NCBI GenBank assembly: GCA_003488105.1
Contig: DNMS01000337.1
Span: 9,324 to 15,487 of the forward strand
Length of the DNA: 6,164 nucleotides
Direction of reading: 5' to 3'
Origin: Rhodospirillaceae bacterium
Lineage (GTDB): Bacteria > Pseudomonadota > Alphaproteobacteria > Rhodospirillales_A > Casp-alpha2
Shown here: piece after piece, positions 5,233-6,164 of the stretch
Layout: each line of letters opens with the position of its first letter
Numbering within the stretch: position 1 is the stretch's first letter
Program-made: the position numbers and the translations under genes
The notes under the pieces: model-generated
The model's input: the letters and a program-made list of their open reading frames with translations, nothing else
The model's database searches: none
What the model was told of the DNA's origin: nothing

Positions 5233-6164
5233 ATGATCGAAGAACTGAACGACCGTTCACGCCAGATCTTCCGGGAAATCGTCGAAAGCTTCGTCGAGAC
5301 CGGAGAGCCCGTGGGTTCGCGCACCCTGGCCCGGCGCCTGCCGGTGAGCCTGTCGCCGGCGACGGTGCGCAACGTCATGGCCGACCTGGAAGACATGGGC
5401 CTGCTGTTCTCGCCCCATACCTCGGCCGGGCGCCTGCCGACGGAAACGGGCCTGCGGCTCTATGTCGATGGCTTGCTTGAAATCGGCAATTTGACCGAGG
5501 CCGAGCGCGCCTCGATCAAAAGCCAGTGCGCTGGCACGGCCAATTCGGTCGAAGGCCTGCTGGCGCAGGCGACGCAGACGCTCTCGGGCCTCGCCCATTG
5601 TGCGTCCCTGGTGCTGGCACCCAAGACGGAAAGCCCGCTCAAGCATATTGAATTCGTGCATCTCAGCCCGGGCCGGGCCCTCGTCATCCTGGTCACGGAA
5701 TCGGGTGTGGTCGAAAACCGCATCATGGAAATCCCCATGGACCTGCCGGCCTCGGCCCTGGTCCAGGCGACCAATTATCTGTCGGCCAAATTGGTCGGGC
5801 GCAGCATTTCCGACGCCTACGACGGCATCATGTCCGAGCTGGAAAACCAGCGGGCACAACTGGACGAGCTGACCGCGCGTCTGGTCGAAGGCGGCCTCGC
5901 GACCTGGGCCGGCGGCGATGCCGGGCCGGGCGGGGCGTTGATCGTGCGCGGCCAGGCCCATTTGCTGGAAGACGTCACCCTGGTCACCGACTTGGAACGC
6001 ATCCGCGGCCTGTTCTCGGCGCTGGAGACCAAGGAGCAGATGCTGAAAATCCTCTCCATGGCCGACCGCGCCGACGGGGTGCAGATCTTTATCGGCGCCG
6101 ACAACACCCTGTTCAACGTGTCGGGCTGCGCCATGGTCGTGCGTAGTTATCGCAACGAACAACA
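5233..6164 (+). CDS. hrcA: Heat-inducible transcription repressor HrcA, C-terminus cut by the window edge
   Basis: HrcA is a dimeric repressor of chaperone genes (typically groESL) that binds CIRCE operators and depends on GroEL for its folded, active state. The window holds 310 codons with no stop. Family members are usually about 340-360 residues, so roughly 40 are missing. The N-terminal winged helix-turn-helix carries LNDRSRQIF (5-13), [11 protein letters not shown] (24-34), [13 protein letters not shown] (41-53) and [10 protein letters not shown] (61-70), then the linker GLRLYVDG (73-80). The GAF-like dimerisation domain follows, with [16 protein letters not shown], and the C-terminal part has [12 protein letters not shown] and a GADN motif. 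The start is well bounded: a TGA in the same frame lies at 5221-5223, so only ATG 5233 or TTG 5227 is possible, and homology favours the ATG. No Shine-Dalgarno sequence is visible before it. In alphaproteobacteria grpE often follows hrcA; that would lie outside the window. It is divergent from rph, a common arrangement in this class. Confidence 0.96.
   Translation, partial: MIEELNDRSRQIFREIVESFVETGEPVGSRTLARRLPVSLSPATVRNVMADLEDMGLLFSPHTSAGRLPTETGLRLYVDGLLEIGNLTEAERASIKSQCAGTANSVEGLLAQATQTLSGLAHCASLVLAPKTESPLKHIEFVHLSPGRALVILVTESGVVENRIMEIPMDLPASALVQATNYLSAKLVGRSISDAYDGIMSELENQRAQLDELTARLVEGGLATWAGGDAGPGGALIVRGQAHLLEDVTLVTDLERIRGLFSALETKEQMLKILSMADRADGVQIFIGADNTLFNVSGCAMVVRSYRNEQ

Noticed and set aside
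5009..5260. N-terminal extension of RNase PH, since its frame stays open to 5260
   Set aside because: The family start MRPSGRA at 5008 has a good ribosome-binding site. The extension has no homology and would run into the hrcA start.
5257..6162. Open frame of 301 codons on the minus strand at the right end
   Set aside because: The plus strand here encodes HrcA in an unbroken frame with clear family motifs. The minus frame is rich in Gln, Arg and His and is a codon-bias shadow.

Overview
The window is a compact, high-G+C stretch (roughly two-thirds G+C by eye) of ordinary bacterial chromosome. Both gene order and protein sequence point to an alphaproteobacterium, probably near the Rhodospirillales. 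The diagnostic arrangements are hrcA divergent from rph-rdgB-hemW, and rsmI-yraN divergent from a penicillin-binding-protein-activator lipoprotein of the LpoA-like family. The lineage below class level is an inference.

Left block (1-2499). A truncated yraN (1-140, minus) follows rsmI (137-1078, minus) with an ATGA stop/start overlap. Divergent from rsmI is an LpoA-like lipoprotein gene (1060-2499, plus). The 5' ends of rsmI and the lipoprotein gene overlap by 19 bp, so there is no intergenic promoter space and each promoter must lie inside the other gene's coding sequence. E. coli has the related group rsmI/lpoA/yraN, so this cluster is old.

Right block (2517-6164). The lipoprotein gene converges on hemW with only 17 bp between the stop codons and no visible terminator. 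Reading on the minus strand, rph (5008-4289), rdgB (4284-3679) and hemW (3668-2517) are separated by 4 and 10 bp and almost certainly form one operon: tRNA 3'-end trimming, cleansing of the nucleotide pool, and haem handling. A 224-bp region (5009-5232) separates rph from the divergent heat-shock repressor gene hrcA, which runs off the right edge. This region is the only real intergenic space in the window. It holds a strong hairpin, a good ribosome-binding site for rph and weak promoter candidates, but no CIRCE operator.

No RNA genes, mobile elements, CRISPR arrays, tandem repeats or signs of recent transfer were seen, and no undescribed system. The points most worth a second look are the overlapping divergent starts of rsmI and the lipoprotein gene, an A+T-rich patch of uncommon codons that may hide the rsmI promoter, the domain make-up of the LpoA-like protein, and the control region of hrcA/rph.
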